64,000 nt of DNA from Sequoia sempervirens (GCA_007258455.2 VDFB02047230.1:154739797-154803796), one strand, 5' to 3'; positions 23,540 through 34,690 are shown, counted from the stretch's first letter. The notes: generated from the sequence alone by a model not told the origin. A program made the numbers and translations.

Positions 23540-24518
23540 CAGTTCTAGGCTATGGTCGGACACATCACCACTCCAAATCTCCTAACATTTTTCAATCAGG
23601 AAGTCCTCATCCATGAAAATAAAGTTAAAAGGGTCTTGGTGGATGGGGTTGTAGGTCTAAATATCTGTTCACTCAAACTAATAAAGAATCTAGGATTCTC
23701 ATAAAAATCCTTTGAAAAGGGTAAGGGTATCACAATCAGAGCATATGATGACCAGGAAAGAGTGTCTCAAGGCACCATTCAACTCCCTATTCAAGTAGGG
23801 CTAGCCATCATGGAAACCACATTTTAGGTCCTTGACCTTGATTTTCCTTATAACATCTTCCTAGGGCACCCATGGATCCATGGGATGCAATCTGTCACTT
23901 CTACATTCCATCAATGCGTCAAATTCCCATATCAAAATCAAGAGGTCATGGTCCATGGTGATCTGGAGCCCTTTTATTACTACAAAAACCTAGAAGCAAT
24001 ACTATAAAATCCCGCAAGTCCCCAAGAATGATGAAGGTGCTACAACTCCATATGTAGACCTAGCTACCTTGACCTCCACTTTTGAGACAAAGACACCCAC
24101 AATTCTTGATATTTTTGAAATCAAAGTCATTGTCCAAGATAATGGGTGTGGGGATTAGAAGATGAAGAAAAGTGCTTTTTTCATTGGATAGTTACCTCAA
24201 TCTCCTAGGTCTCATGGGAAACCCCAACCAATTGAAACATTATCCCAAACCTTCAAAGCTAACCCCTCTAGATTCAGATGTTGGGGAGATCTAAGTCAAG
24301 AAATAGTAGATGAAAAAGACATATCCAGTCTCCTATATCGAGATGAAAGGCCCATGCCTAATCTTCCAATGGATGAGAGCAACAAAGGTCTACAAATGAT
24401 GCTTAGCATGGGTTACAACAAGAATAAGAAACTTGAGAAGAATGGCAATGGCATATTAGAATCCACTGTCGTTGAAAAGCATATACAAAATCTTGGCCTA
24501 TAATGTACCCCTTTGAAG
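23540..24518 (+). pseudogene. Element A protease-like region (broken), cut by element B
   Basis: Translating the plus strand gives HITTPNLLTFFNQ, then RVLVDGVVGLNICSLKLIKN (about 23628-23690) and FPYNIFLGHPWIHGMQSV (about 23840-23895). This is the layout of the retropepsin of plant Gypsy elements: a VDxGS-type catalytic loop followed by ILGxPW. The Ser/Thr of the catalytic loop reads VVG, so the active site looks lost. The reading frame runs on to PLKVT at the element B junction and resumes beyond it at 41023. Confidence 0.7.
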
Positions 24519-24523
24519 GTAAC
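24519..24523. repeat. Target-site duplication of element B (left)
   Basis: gtaac here and at 41018-41022. Removing B plus one copy restores a continuous reading frame in element A. Confidence 0.9.
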
Positions 24524-24829
24524 TGTTGTGCATGTTTTGCACACACACCCCACCATAGGCAGTGACCCCCTCTTTTCACTCCCGATGGGCTGCTTTGTTC
24601 TCATCTCGTTTTGTGTGCTCCTTTTTTTGAGCCTAAATTGGTCATGTGCCTTCAAACGATCAAATTCCCCTGACCAAATTCACCTACCTAAATTTCACTA
24701 AGACTTTTTCCTTTGCAGAAATTTTGTTGTAGGTTTCTGGGTACGAGTTGTTGGCTGTGGGTTTCCGGCTGTGTTCTGCCTTTCGTCCATCGGTCGTTTG
24801 TCATCTACCTTCCATCCGCTAGCCATCAG

Positions 24830-25560
24830 CCATCCTTCTGCACTTTTAGGTCCACCCATTTGGAAGGTTGTCTACCATTCACCGTCTGCCTTCTGTCCAC
24901 TAGCCATCTGCCTTCCATCTACCGTCCTTCTGTGCTTTCAGGTTTGCCCCTCCAGAAGGATGTCTGTCATCCCCAATCCACCTTTCATTCACCGATTGTC
25001 TGCCTTCTATTCGCTGTTCTTCCATGCTTCCTACTTCTCCCCTCTGAAGGCATGCCCGTCATCCGCTATCCACCTTCTGTCTGCTGGCTGTCCACCTTCC
25101 ATCTGTCATCCTTTTGTGCTTCTGGGTTTGCCCCTTCAGAAGGCTATCCGTCATCCGCTATCTGCCCTCCATCTACTGGTCATCTGTTGTCCTTCCGTAC
25201 TTTTGGGTTTTCCCATCTGGAAGGCTATCCTCTGTCTTCCATCCGTCGTCTACCTTTTGTCAACTGGTCGTTCACCTTTCGTCTGCCTTCCTTCTGTGCT
25301 TCTGGGTCCACCCCTCTAGAAGGTTGTCCATAGTTTTCTTTCTGCCTTCTGTCTGCCGGTTGTCCGCCTTTCATCCACCGTCCTTCTATGCTTTTGGGTC
25401 TGCCCCTCTGGAAAGATATCCGTCGTCTGCCTTCCGTCCGCTAGTCGTCCGCCATCCTTCCATGCTTCTGGGTCCACCCCTCTAGAAGGTTTTCCCGCCA
25501 TCCGTTGTCCGCCTTCCATCCATCAGCCGTCTACCTTCTGTCTGCCCTATGGCGCCCACA
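24830..25560 (+). repeat. C/T-rich minisatellite in the element B 5' LTR
   Basis: Eight degenerate units of roughly 75-100 bp. Each contains a core like gcttctgggtccgcccctctggaagg shortened or varied (cores near 24840, 24930, 25025, 25110, 25195, 25295, 25385 and 25460), joined by runs of ccatccgccttccgtc-like words. Long open frames across this region come from its composition and are not genes. Confidence 0.9.
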
Positions 25561-26280
25561 CCCCTAGAGCACGCATTAATGTTTATGGTCCAAATGAGCT
25601 CCAAATGTGGAACAATGATGAATATTATGATCTTTTGATGATGAATGAATGGATCTAACATGGATTTTGTAGGATTTGACTAGTGTTTGCCTTGATTTGT
25701 GTATAAAAGCACCTATGGCACAACATGTATGCAAGATTTAAGAAGCCCCCATTGAGAAAGCCGAACAAGGAAAAACACATTGTTCCTATCACCGTTCATT
25801 ATATTCTCCCCTCTCCTCTTAGCCCCCATCAACAGAGATAACATTACAAGGAGGCCTATGTCAAGGAAGTTAGTGACAAATCCACAAAGAGTGCCCTTGA
25901 AGGTGGTGGGAGGGAGCAATTATTTTCCCCCTCCAGGAAAACAATTGCAATCCGTTTGGGGTTGTCTCATCGGATCATAGGCAATTCATCCATCTCACAA
26001 TGATGAAAATATGTAGGTGAGGTTTGTCTGATCCAATGGAGAATGTTGCAAGTCCATCACAAGAAGAAGGCATCCTTTAGGAAGGTTTAGCTATAGTAAA
26101 AGAGAAATTAGCAAAAAGACAAAACTGCTACAACACCCAGGGCACTAAGAGACAAAATAGGAATAAGACAAAGGTTGTATTTAAATTTTTTTTATGAGGG
26201 GTAGGTGAAGCCCTAATGTAATCAAATTTGATCCATACAATGTCATTCAATCCTAGCCATTCATTTGGGCTTTGGAAAAC

Positions 26281-26290
26281 TATAAATAGG
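26281..26290 (+). promoter_or_regulatory. TATA box in the element B 5' LTR
   Basis: tataaatagg in the context gaaaactataaataggggtc. The 3' LTR keeps tataaatagt at 40714-40723. Likely the element's Pol II promoter. Confidence 0.6.
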
Positions 26291-27134
26291 GGTCTTCCCC
26301 TCATTTGTAAAGGGTTGGAGAGTTGTTGTAAAGGAATTCTATAGCAATAGAGAGCTACATTGCATGATTTATGGATGTTTCTCTTGTGTTTCTTCATTAT
26401 GGTTGAATGGTTCTACTTCCCTTCTTAGTTTAGTTGTTAGTTTCTTAAATGGAAGTGATGATGGCGATTGTTGTTTCCGTATTTGATGAATTTCTAGCTC
26501 ATGTTTTTTGTGGTTCATTGATGATGAATCACTTTGCAAAGCTAGTCTAAGCTTCTTTCCTTTATTGTTGCAACTTAGTTCAATTGCATGTGCATGATGT
26601 GTGTGTGTAATCTGAAAATCTACAGTCCTCAGAAGATTGCACTGGTTTTGTGTAACTGTAGGATCCTCTTGGCCAAGCAAAACCCAGTTTAGGGAGTTTG
26701 TCTACTATAGCAGGCTCCATGATCATTGTTCATTCATAGTTTTAGGTCTAGGAACTTCCTCTCTTCCCTACCCTTTTTCCTTTTTTAATAAGTAACCTAT
26801 GCTAAGGTTCATTTCACATTGTAAAGCTAAATCCAATGATAAAATGGAGTTCAAGACTGTTGTCTGAACCTGCAAAAACTGCACAACTCTCCCATCTTAA
26901 GAACTTCATTTGTTGATCCAACTTTCCCACTTTGTAACTCATCTATAAGTTTGCCTTGTGATTCTAGCAAATCACATGAAACAACTGAGATATTCCAAGC
27001 ACTGTCAAGACCTGACATTACAAACATTGGGATAGTGTTCTGCAATTTGATTGTGGAAGATTGTCTTTCAAGAGAGGTGATGCATCTATGTATTACCTGT
27101 GTTGAGAAGTGCATAAAAAACACATCAACAGAAC

Positions 27135-27152
27135 TGGTGCTAGAAGGAGGAC
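27135..27152 (+). other. Element B primer binding site
   Basis: tggtgctagaaggaggac, four bases after the 5' LTR end. It differs from the element A site at two of 18 positions, so both probably use the same tRNA primer. Confidence 0.75.
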
Positions 27153-27290
27153 ATGGCATGTTGAGGTTACAAAGATAAAGTTGGAAATCAAAAAGAGCAC
27201 TTTCCAGGAAGAAATCTAAGATAGAGAGATCTCTTTTAATGCTGAAGCATAAAATCAAAAAATTCTGAAGGCAAAAGAAGCTAGGTCAAA

Positions 27291-29765
27291 ATGGAGCAGC
27301 ATGCACAAATTGACATCACTCAGCTGCATGCAGATTTGAACAAGAGACTGAAGAATCCATTGCAGTAATTCATGTTGGCGGATAGATGTTAGATTCATTG
27401 CACTCACAGGCACAACGAATTGGGGTGTCTGACTTTTCTAAGCAGTATCGAAAGAGTCTTTCAAGGAGAAATTCCATTTTGGGAAATCTATCAACCTTTA
27501 GCCCTTGCAGACCCAGAGGAAGAATTGACAACCATGGTAGCTAAAGTGTTCAAGGAGTTTGTCCAAGAACATTTGAGCAGCAAGGATGGACCAAGATTGG
27601 AGGAAGTACTAATGGAAAGTTGGTGCAAATTGCACAATGCACCAGATTTAGAATTTATGTGTCCATCATGTGACAACGTCATCACTCAAGTCAAGGGTTG
27701 TTCGAACAAGTTGGAGCAGCCAATTGTCAAGGAGGAGAAGTCACCCCATGAGGCCAAAGAGTTTTCAACATCCAGACGAAAGTACATTGAAGAGGAACCA
27801 AGGGATTTGACACGAGCTTTTGTTGGGACAACAAACATGGAAGCTAAAATTTAGAGAGAAGGAGTTGATCCCCTCGAGATAGCAAGTGGTCTTGATAAAA
27901 ACTCAGCTAGAAAGGAATTAGAAGTCCCTTTCTCCATCAGCAAAAGGCAGCCCTCCACTCAAGAAGAAGAAATGTTGGCAGTTGAGGATGGGTAACCAAA
28001 GTCTACAGCATCACATACTAGGATGACCAATGATGATGCTGAAGAACAGAAAGGAGAGGAGGCTCAAAGCCTTGGGGTAGCAAAAGGAGATGGTGAAAGC
28101 ATAAGTGAAATCAGATTGAAAAATCTCTCATTCATCAATGATAGCAATTGAGAATCTGAAAATGCATATTTGGAGGAGTGGGAACAACTACAGGTCATGG
28201 TTGTTTGCCATCCAACTTCCCTCCCAAGTGATGATGAGGACCCAGTAGCAGAAAGATATGACCAACTCATCTCCAGGTTGGAAAAGGATTGGTCTGAGTT
28301 GAGATATCAAGTGGATTTGGAAGTGTTGTTACTCCTGAATTGGTGTAGGCTCCATGATTCATCGCACTCTAAGTTTGCATGCGAGCTATGCCAAGAAGCT
28401 ATCAAACAAGTTAGAGAAGTTGAGTAGCCAAGTGCCTAACCTCCTCTACTTGCCTCCTAGATTGAAGAAGAATACCAAGAGCCTGAATCAAGTGATGACT
28501 CAATTGAAAGCAATCCTCAAGAAGGAATTAGGACAACAAAGGAAGATGGACAACAAAATAGTCCCGAGCTTTCTAATGACATAATGGAGCAGATAGGAAT
28601 TTCGCCCAAAAATCACCCAAGGTCCTTCCCCCCTGTAGAGCACTTGTATGCGATGGATGATAGGATTTGTAGAAGACTTTCAGGGGTGGATCATTCAACA
28701 TACATTGATCCCCTTAATGGACTAATGTCTCTTCCTATTTTCCTCCCACTTGGAACTATGCCACTAGGGTATATTAGCGCAGCAGAGGAGTACATCCCAG
28801 ATGTTAGCAATGATGAAGACATACCACCTGAACCTCCCATTGATGAAACACTAGAGCCTCCAGAGTTGGAGGGGGGTTCCTTCTCCATTTATAGTGATAG
28901 CGACCAAGGTGAAGTGATCAAACATCCTGATGAGACACATGCAATACAAAAGGAAGAAGACAAAGGTGGGGGTGTTCTGATGGCTGCCAGCAAGTATGAC
29001 AAAATTGACCAACTACAAGATGCAATCAGGAGTCATCTCACTAGGATCATTGCTGATCCTCCTTCATATTCAAGTGGCGGAAATAGGACAGATTCATGCA
29101 TGTCATCATCCCATGACACTAAAAATCATGAAAATAAGGTTGACACCAGGGAAATAAGATAAGAAAACATGATGCCTTTTCAAGACAACAACCAAGTGAA
29201 TACCAGGTTTGTTGAATATCAACGAGATGAAATTTATCTCCTCGAGGAACAACTAGTAGAGGTTTCTGATAACACACAAAGATTGGAAGGGATGTTCACT
29301 TCCCCGTTCTCTTGGATTTATGTAGGCCTAAGATCAAAAATGTTGCATGATCTCGTACCTCCACTCAAGGCTGCCGATGCAATGATCAATGGTGTAGTGC
29401 TCATTCTCAACTATCAAATGATGCCGCCTTCATGTGAGGACATTTGGGTTCTATCCTTCCTTTCTCTTGTTAATTGTCATAGTTGCACTTATCATTTTGA
29501 TTATGGGAGTGAGGGAAGGAAAACTTGCTTATGGATCAACCATGGGTTCAACGAATCACCTCAATTGTTGATGTTTCTTGACTATGCGATGAAATTTGAA
29601 TGTTGCAATATTGAATATCCTTATATTGAACATAAATATGAATATGCATGGTTAAGAACTATAATGATCTCCCATTTTCTTATGCATGCACTACAAAATC
29701 CAATGAACGTTAATGTCAGCTCACCTTGCTTGAACATAGTGCTTTGTAAATATCTTTGCACATAG
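27291..29765 (+). pseudogene. Element B long ORF, function not recognised (decayed)
   Basis: A single frame from ATG 27291 to 29765, about 825 codons, stays open except for a handful of stops (27366 TAA, 27390 TAG, about 27852 TAG, and a few between 27990 and 28440). It starts about 140 bases after the PBS, where gag normally starts. I see no retroviral knuckle, protease or RT motif. The sequence is acidic and Ser/Pro/Glu-rich in the middle (28584-29160). Two copies of a motif WC[KR]LH[ND]-x5-F-x-C-x2-C-x3-I-x-QV occur 240 codons apart (27621-27702 and 28341-28424), which suggests a repeated small Cys domain. The last part (29169-29765) is a separate Cys/His-rich stretch with YHFDYGSEG. It could be a highly diverged gag or a captured gene. 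Real coding history is likely; function unknown. Confidence 0.6.
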
Positions 29766-30676
29766 CTTATTTTGATTAGTGTAGGTTCCTATAAATACTC
29801 TGCTTTCCTACTTTCCTAGGCTAGTTGGTTTCCTGTAGGTTGCTTGCTTTAGATTAGTTTTTTCTTATTTTCTTTCACTGTCCTACTTTGGTTAGTTTTG
29901 GTGTTCACTTTCCATTCCCTTTGCTTTTGTTTTGCTACTGCTTTTGGCTAGGCACATTTGTGCGTACAAAAAGCATACATATCACCTGGGGTTGTTCTAT
30001 GTATTTCTTCATCAAAATCTAATCAAGTTTTCAAAGAGGATGGTAAGGATCTTCGGTTAGTGTCAAGTGATCTAGGTGTTTGATTCAAAGAGGATAAGTC
30101 CTTGGTTGATCTCATTACTAACATATTCTGAAATCTTATATCTTTTACACATCTTAAGAATTATGAGGTCACTATAGGTCCTTTGTGAAGTCTAGTTAAG
30201 TGAAAACCTAAAATTCTACTTTAGCACCACTATGATTCTCAGCCCTGAGCACAAACTTCAATGCTTGTGGGTTGAAAAGAAAAGAATTGAAAATTGAAAA
30301 TCAAAAGAAAAGAAACAAAAGAAAGAAAGAAAAATATTGAAAATCAAAAGAAAGAAATTTAGCTTTTCAGGGGGATTCAAGCAACTCTATGGGGGCTATG
30401 GACGCCTACCTAGCAGTAGAGCAATGTTCAGGAGGATCACAATGACAACCTCGTCGGGACTATGGTTGCCTGACAGGCAGCAAGGCAATGCCCCAAATGC
30501 TTTTGGAGTTAGAAAAACTAAGTAGCTTAACTTGATGGAGCTTGGGTTCCTATAGCTACTAAAGGATGGGAATTAACGCAATTACACACACTTGGATTTT
30601 TAGCATACTAAAGGTTGGATTAACTAGTGGTTTTGATCCTTTGGTCAAGCATCTGGTTTGTTTCCCCTAGAGTGAA
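29766..30676 (+). other. Element B 3' internal region, left of Copia C
   Basis: No gene seen. It holds a purine-rich tract (about 30270-30360, gaaaa/aaag words) and a 63-bp-spaced imperfect direct repeat (about 30391-30430 and 30454-30493, both with ctatgg...gcaatg). It continues after Copia C at 38849-38924 up to the 3' LTR; no clear polypurine tract remains there. Confidence 0.5.
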
Positions 30677-30681
30677 GATCA
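30677..30681. repeat. Target-site duplication of Copia C (left)
   Basis: gatca, repeated at 38844-38848. Confidence 0.9.
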
Positions 30682-32277
30682 TGTAAGGAAAGATAAGTGC
30701 GGAAACAACTATCCTAACGTCAAAACCTCAGGGAAGAATGCAGAGATACTTCTAAATTTTCAATTACAGTCCAATTGAGATACACTTGAAAGCAATAGCA
30801 AAAATAGAGAATTAAATATACACACATGAACACCAGATTTACATGGGAAAACCCTTATGGGAGAAAAAAACCCACCACACCAAGAGAAATCACTTTGTAT
30901 TACAGTAATGGAGATTACATATAAAGATCAAACTTATCTTTCTGATATCAAATTATAGCAGCATTCACAATGATCAACCTCATACAAAACATTAATTTTA
31001 CAATGCTCTCAGAATCGAATTCATCCACTGATCATACAACCACAAAACAATCCATTGAATTGAACATCATTTGCAACTTCAGAGTATATCCATGATGCCC
31101 TTGTCTATCGAGCTTCCTCTCAGTAACGGCCGCAATAGTCCAACTGCTAGCGGTTCCCATTCAGCTTCTCTGATTGGTCGTAGACTCACCATGTAGGATG
31201 GTCATCACTCGATCAAATGAATTCACAATGTATTTGCATGTCGGTGAGACACTAACCTTGTCTCCCTGATGCCACAAAGCTAGATTGTCATTATTGCCAA
31301 GAGTCTTCACTATCGACAAGATGTTATACCAAGTTCAGAAAGCTATCACTTAGACTTCGCCTTGTCACCAAGTCCTCATACCGATGATCGTCACTTGTAT
31401 CACTATCACCAAGACAATCGCTATTCAATGAGACATCATACCGAAGTCCCAAAGTCACATAGACGTTAGCTTTCCATTCAGTGAGACTATCGCTACTCGC
31501 CAAGACCTCACACCGGTGTTCACAAATTATTACGAAGTGTCCAATAGTCAGCAAGACATACCGCTATCTCTAAGAGGTTACATCGAGCCTTCATGTCATA
31601 TCGAAACAAACAACCGTCGTCAGGACTTATTTCTATCACCAAGAGGTTATAGCGATGTTCACACCTATCGGCGAGAGAACCCACCATCGGCAAGACTTCT
31701 TACCGAGACTTCTAAGTTACCTCGATCAGCATTGATGAGACAAACATAAGTCACCAAGAGTTCATAGTGAAGCCTTTGTGTTACCCCGAAGACTCCAAGT
31801 GAATGCTATCGGCAAGACTTTCCATATCAACAAGACTTCATATCGAATATCCAAGTCTCCTCGAGATCAGCATTTGGTGAAGCTAGCACCCGTCGCCAAG
31901 ACTTCACACCGAAGCCTTTGTGTTACAGCGAAGACTCCAAGTGAATACTTATCGGCAAGACTTCGGCTATCACTGAGACTTCATACCCAAGCAAGCCTTT
32001 TGGCCAAGGGTCTCCCCAACACCGCTTGTTGCCCAGAGTCTCCCCGATATTCAATAAGAGTGGTATATCAGCCAAAGATCTCCACTCAGCAGAAGGCTAC
32101 AATGAATGCCACAAGTCACAACGACAACAACAGTCAGAAAGACATCAACAAAGTCACAATGACTAGAACATTTCAAAAGATTTCACATCTACTAGTCGGC
32201 CAGACATAATGAAGGTCATAGCGACTTTGCTCTTCTAGAGGTTCCAGCCTGTGAGATTGAGGCACATATTTCCAACA
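30682..32277 (-). repeat. Element C 3' LTR
   Basis: 1,596 bp, paired with 37253-38843. About 31280-32010 is made of degenerate units sharing the core atcggcaagacttc followed by ataccga, repeated every few tens of bases. Confidence 0.93.
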
Positions 32278-32290
32278 ATCTCCCACTTGA
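32278..32290 (-). other. Element C polypurine tract
   Basis: Minus-strand tcaagtgggagat directly before TGTTGG of the 3' LTR, the usual Copia plus-strand primer. Confidence 0.85.
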
Positions 32291-32399
32291 TGAAGATCAC
32301 ACAAGCACCTCCATAGTGCAACAAAATAACTACTAAAATTCATGGGAACTGAGGCCCATCGAATTGGCACACCACCTGAACTTGTCTGTGCTCATTGGC

Positions 32400-32848
32400 T
32401 TCGTTAATGCATCTACAACATTCTCCAGAGTATCCACTTTTTCTAATGAAACCTTTCAATCCTCCACCATATCTCATACAAAGTGATACTATACATCTAT
32501 ATGTTTCGTCTTGGCATGGAAAAAAGGATTCTTTGACAAACAGATAACACTCTGACTGTCACAATAAATTTTTATTTACCCTGCATCAAAACCAATGTTA
32601 GAACACAAATGTATTAACCAGATTGCTTCTTTACAGGAGTGTGTTGCTGCCATGTATTCTGCGTCTATAGTGGACAAAGTGACTACAGCCTGGCGCTTAC
32701 TCATCCAACTAACTACACCACCATTCAACATGAAAGTATATCCACTAGTGGATCTTCTGCTATCAATGTGCCCTGCCCAATCAGAATCCGCATAGCCTCG
32801 AATACTGAGAGTCCTCTGTGATTCAACCAAGTTCCCATGGTATGACAA
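32400..32848 (-). pseudogene. Element C RNase H (broken)
   Basis: The Copia RNase H that removes template RNA. Visible on the minus strand: GYADSDWAGHIDSRRSTSGY, VVSWMSKRQAVVTLSTIDAE and YMAATHSCKEAIWL, with the catalytic Asp and Glu in YADSDWA and TIDAEY. After a stop near 32579 the domain continues with KIYCDSQS and KTKHIDVQYH. It follows the RT in the same polyprotein. Confidence 0.88.
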
Positions 32849-32854
32849 AGCATA

Positions 32855-33305
32855 TTATGAAGTTCCCTTTAAATATCTGAATACTCTTTTCACAGCATCC
32901 CAATGTGTCCTTCTAGGATTAGCCATAAACTGACTAAGTACTCCCACTGCTTGGGCAATGTCTGGCCTTGTACAGACCATTGCATACATAAGACTACCAA
33001 CTGCACTAGCATAGGGTACATTGGTCATGTTCTCCATCTCAGTAGGAGATTTTTTACAGTCTTCAACAGATAGCTTCATTCCCTGCAAAATTGGAACAAC
33101 TAGCTGCTTGCAATCATTCATACAAAATCTCTCTAGAACAGTCTTGATATACTTACTCTGACTGAGCCAAAGCTTTCTACTATTCCTATCCCTAGTTATT
33201 TCCATACCCAAAATATACCTTGCTGCACCAAGATCTTTCATTTGAAACTTTGTAGACAACTAAGACTTAAGATTAGAAATCATTAACTTACTATTTCCTA
33301 TGAAC
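32855..33305 (-). pseudogene. Element C reverse transcriptase, C-terminal part
   Basis: Starts just after element D with LFIGN, then a stop, then LSTKFQMKDLGAARYILGME, LWLSQSKYIKTVLERF and YASAVGSLMYAMVCTRPDIA. This is the thumb and connection region of the Copia RT. It joins the N-terminal half at 34106 if D and one copy of its TSD are removed. Confidence 0.9.
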
Positions 33306-33309
33306 AACA
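33306..33309. repeat. Candidate target-site duplication of element D (left)
   Basis: aaca, repeated at 34106-34109. With one copy kept, the RT codons around DMLFIG become contiguous. Confidence 0.75.
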
Positions 33310-34105
33310 GGGTATGTGTAGGATCATCATGGAAAAAACATGCCCTTAAGTGGCAAAAAAAAAAAAATGTTAGGCAACTTGACGTAAAATTTGAATAAGT
33401 TATCTATATTATCTCAAAAATATGTAAGAATAGAATTTGTAGAAAATTGAATGTAGTTTTTTAAACTACTAGGTTTATTTAAAACTAAATAAAATCTATT
33501 TGGTGAAAATTTGAAATTCAATGTAGTAGTACTTAAATTTTAGGGAAAAAATAAGAAGTAGGTGTCTGTCTGACCACCCTAACCATAATAAAATGATAAT
33601 ATTTTTTTATAAAATTTTATATATAAGTAGAGGACTCATGTCCAGATGTGATGCATATTTTTTTGTAATTTTTTTCCAAGTAAATAATTAATTATGAATT
33701 TTTTATTACAACTTTTAGAAAATATAGAAACTCATATGTATGACCACCTTAACTTGGTCAAAACTTCATGAAATTTAATTTTTCTTTTTTTAATCCTATA
33801 GTATGTGAAGCATAAAATGTGACACATGTTTTGGATTCAAAAAATGTGATACCATTTGAAAGTTATAGATGCTTTTCAATCAGCCTATCGATTAGGACTT
33901 TAGTCGTAATTCTAATAGAAAATTAATAATAATTATTTATTAAATTCAAATTAAAGCATAATTTATATTGGTAGAAAGCTGAGAATCTCCCCTAAAAACC
34001 CTTTTCATTTCATCAATTTTGGGTTAAAAAAAGTCGTCAGCCACATACCCTCCAGATACCCATAATATTGCCACTTTTTGGCCCATCATGATCCTACACA
34101 TACCC
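33310..34105. mobile_element. Element D: 796-bp terminal-inverted-repeat DNA transposon in the Copia RT
   Basis: The left end gggtatgtgtaggatcatca and the right end (reverse complement) gggtatgtgtaggatcatga match over about 23 bp with one mismatch. An imperfect extension includes aagtggcaa on both sides. The inside is AT-rich and shows no transposase motif, so it is non-autonomous (MITE-like). It is flanked by aaca on both sides. A 4-bp duplication and GGGTATGTGT ends do not match hAT (8 bp), PIF/Harbinger (3 bp TWA), CACTA, Mutator (about 9 bp) or Tc1/mariner (TA). The superfamily is left open. Confidence 0.85.
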
Positions 34106-34109
34106 AACA
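34106..34109. repeat. Candidate target-site duplication of element D (right)
   Basis: Second copy of aaca immediately beyond the right inverted repeat. Confidence 0.75.
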
Positions 34110-34690
34110 TATCATCTACATAGAGGGAAATAATAAGAAATTGATCACTTTCAGCTTTGCAATACATGCAATGATCAGATTTTGATCTTAAAAATCCCAA
34201 AGATAATACAAAAGTATCAAACTTTTGGTACCACATTCTAGGTGACTGCTTTAACCCACACAAATAATTTTTTAACTTGAAAACCAATTTCTCTTTACCT
34301 TTCTCCAAAAAGTGCTCAGGCTGGGACATATAAATCTCTTCTTCAAGATCACCATGAAGAAATGTTGTCTTCACATCCATTTGTTCGACCTCTAAGTCAT
34401 ACGCTGCTGCAAGTGACAAAAGAAATCTGATAGATGTCAGCTTAGCTACAGGAGAAAAAATTTCCCCATAATCAATTTCCTCTACCTAGGAGTAACCCTT
34501 CACAACCAACCTTGCCTTGTACTTTTCCACACTACCATCCAAACCAATTTTTTTTTTAAATACCCATTTGCAGCCAACAGCTCTTCTACCTTTAAGCAAG
34601 GGCACCAAACTCCAAGTATCATTCTTTTCTAATGATGCCATTTCTTAATTAATGGCTTCCAACCAAGAGTTTGAATTAGACATTCTAAAT
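34110..34690 (-). pseudogene. Element C reverse transcriptase, N-terminal part
   Basis: Minus-strand product shows SWLEAIN, then KWVFKKKIGLDGSVEKYKAR, AAAYDLEVEQMDVKTTFLHG, EEIYMSQPEHF, CGLKQSPRMWYQKFD and the catalytic YVDDM at about 34110-34125. The frame runs into element D right after this motif. Stops occur near 34490 and 34650. Confidence 0.92.

Larger units (their letters stand above)
24524..27130 (+). repeat. Element B 5' LTR
   Basis: 2,607 bp with TG...CA ends. It contains a C/T-rich minisatellite (about 24830-25560), a TATA box at 26281 and a 3' part (26945-27130) that matches 40850-41017. A segment of about 540 bp (about 26395-26935) has no counterpart in the 3' LTR, which probably lost it. 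Confidence 0.9.

Noticed and set aside
24713..25519. Several overlapping open frames of 120-206 codons (and the same at 39168-40065)
   Set aside because: They lie in the C/T-rich minisatellite of the element B LTRs, occur in several frames at once and show only repeat-derived Pro/Ser/Leu/Cys-rich sequence.
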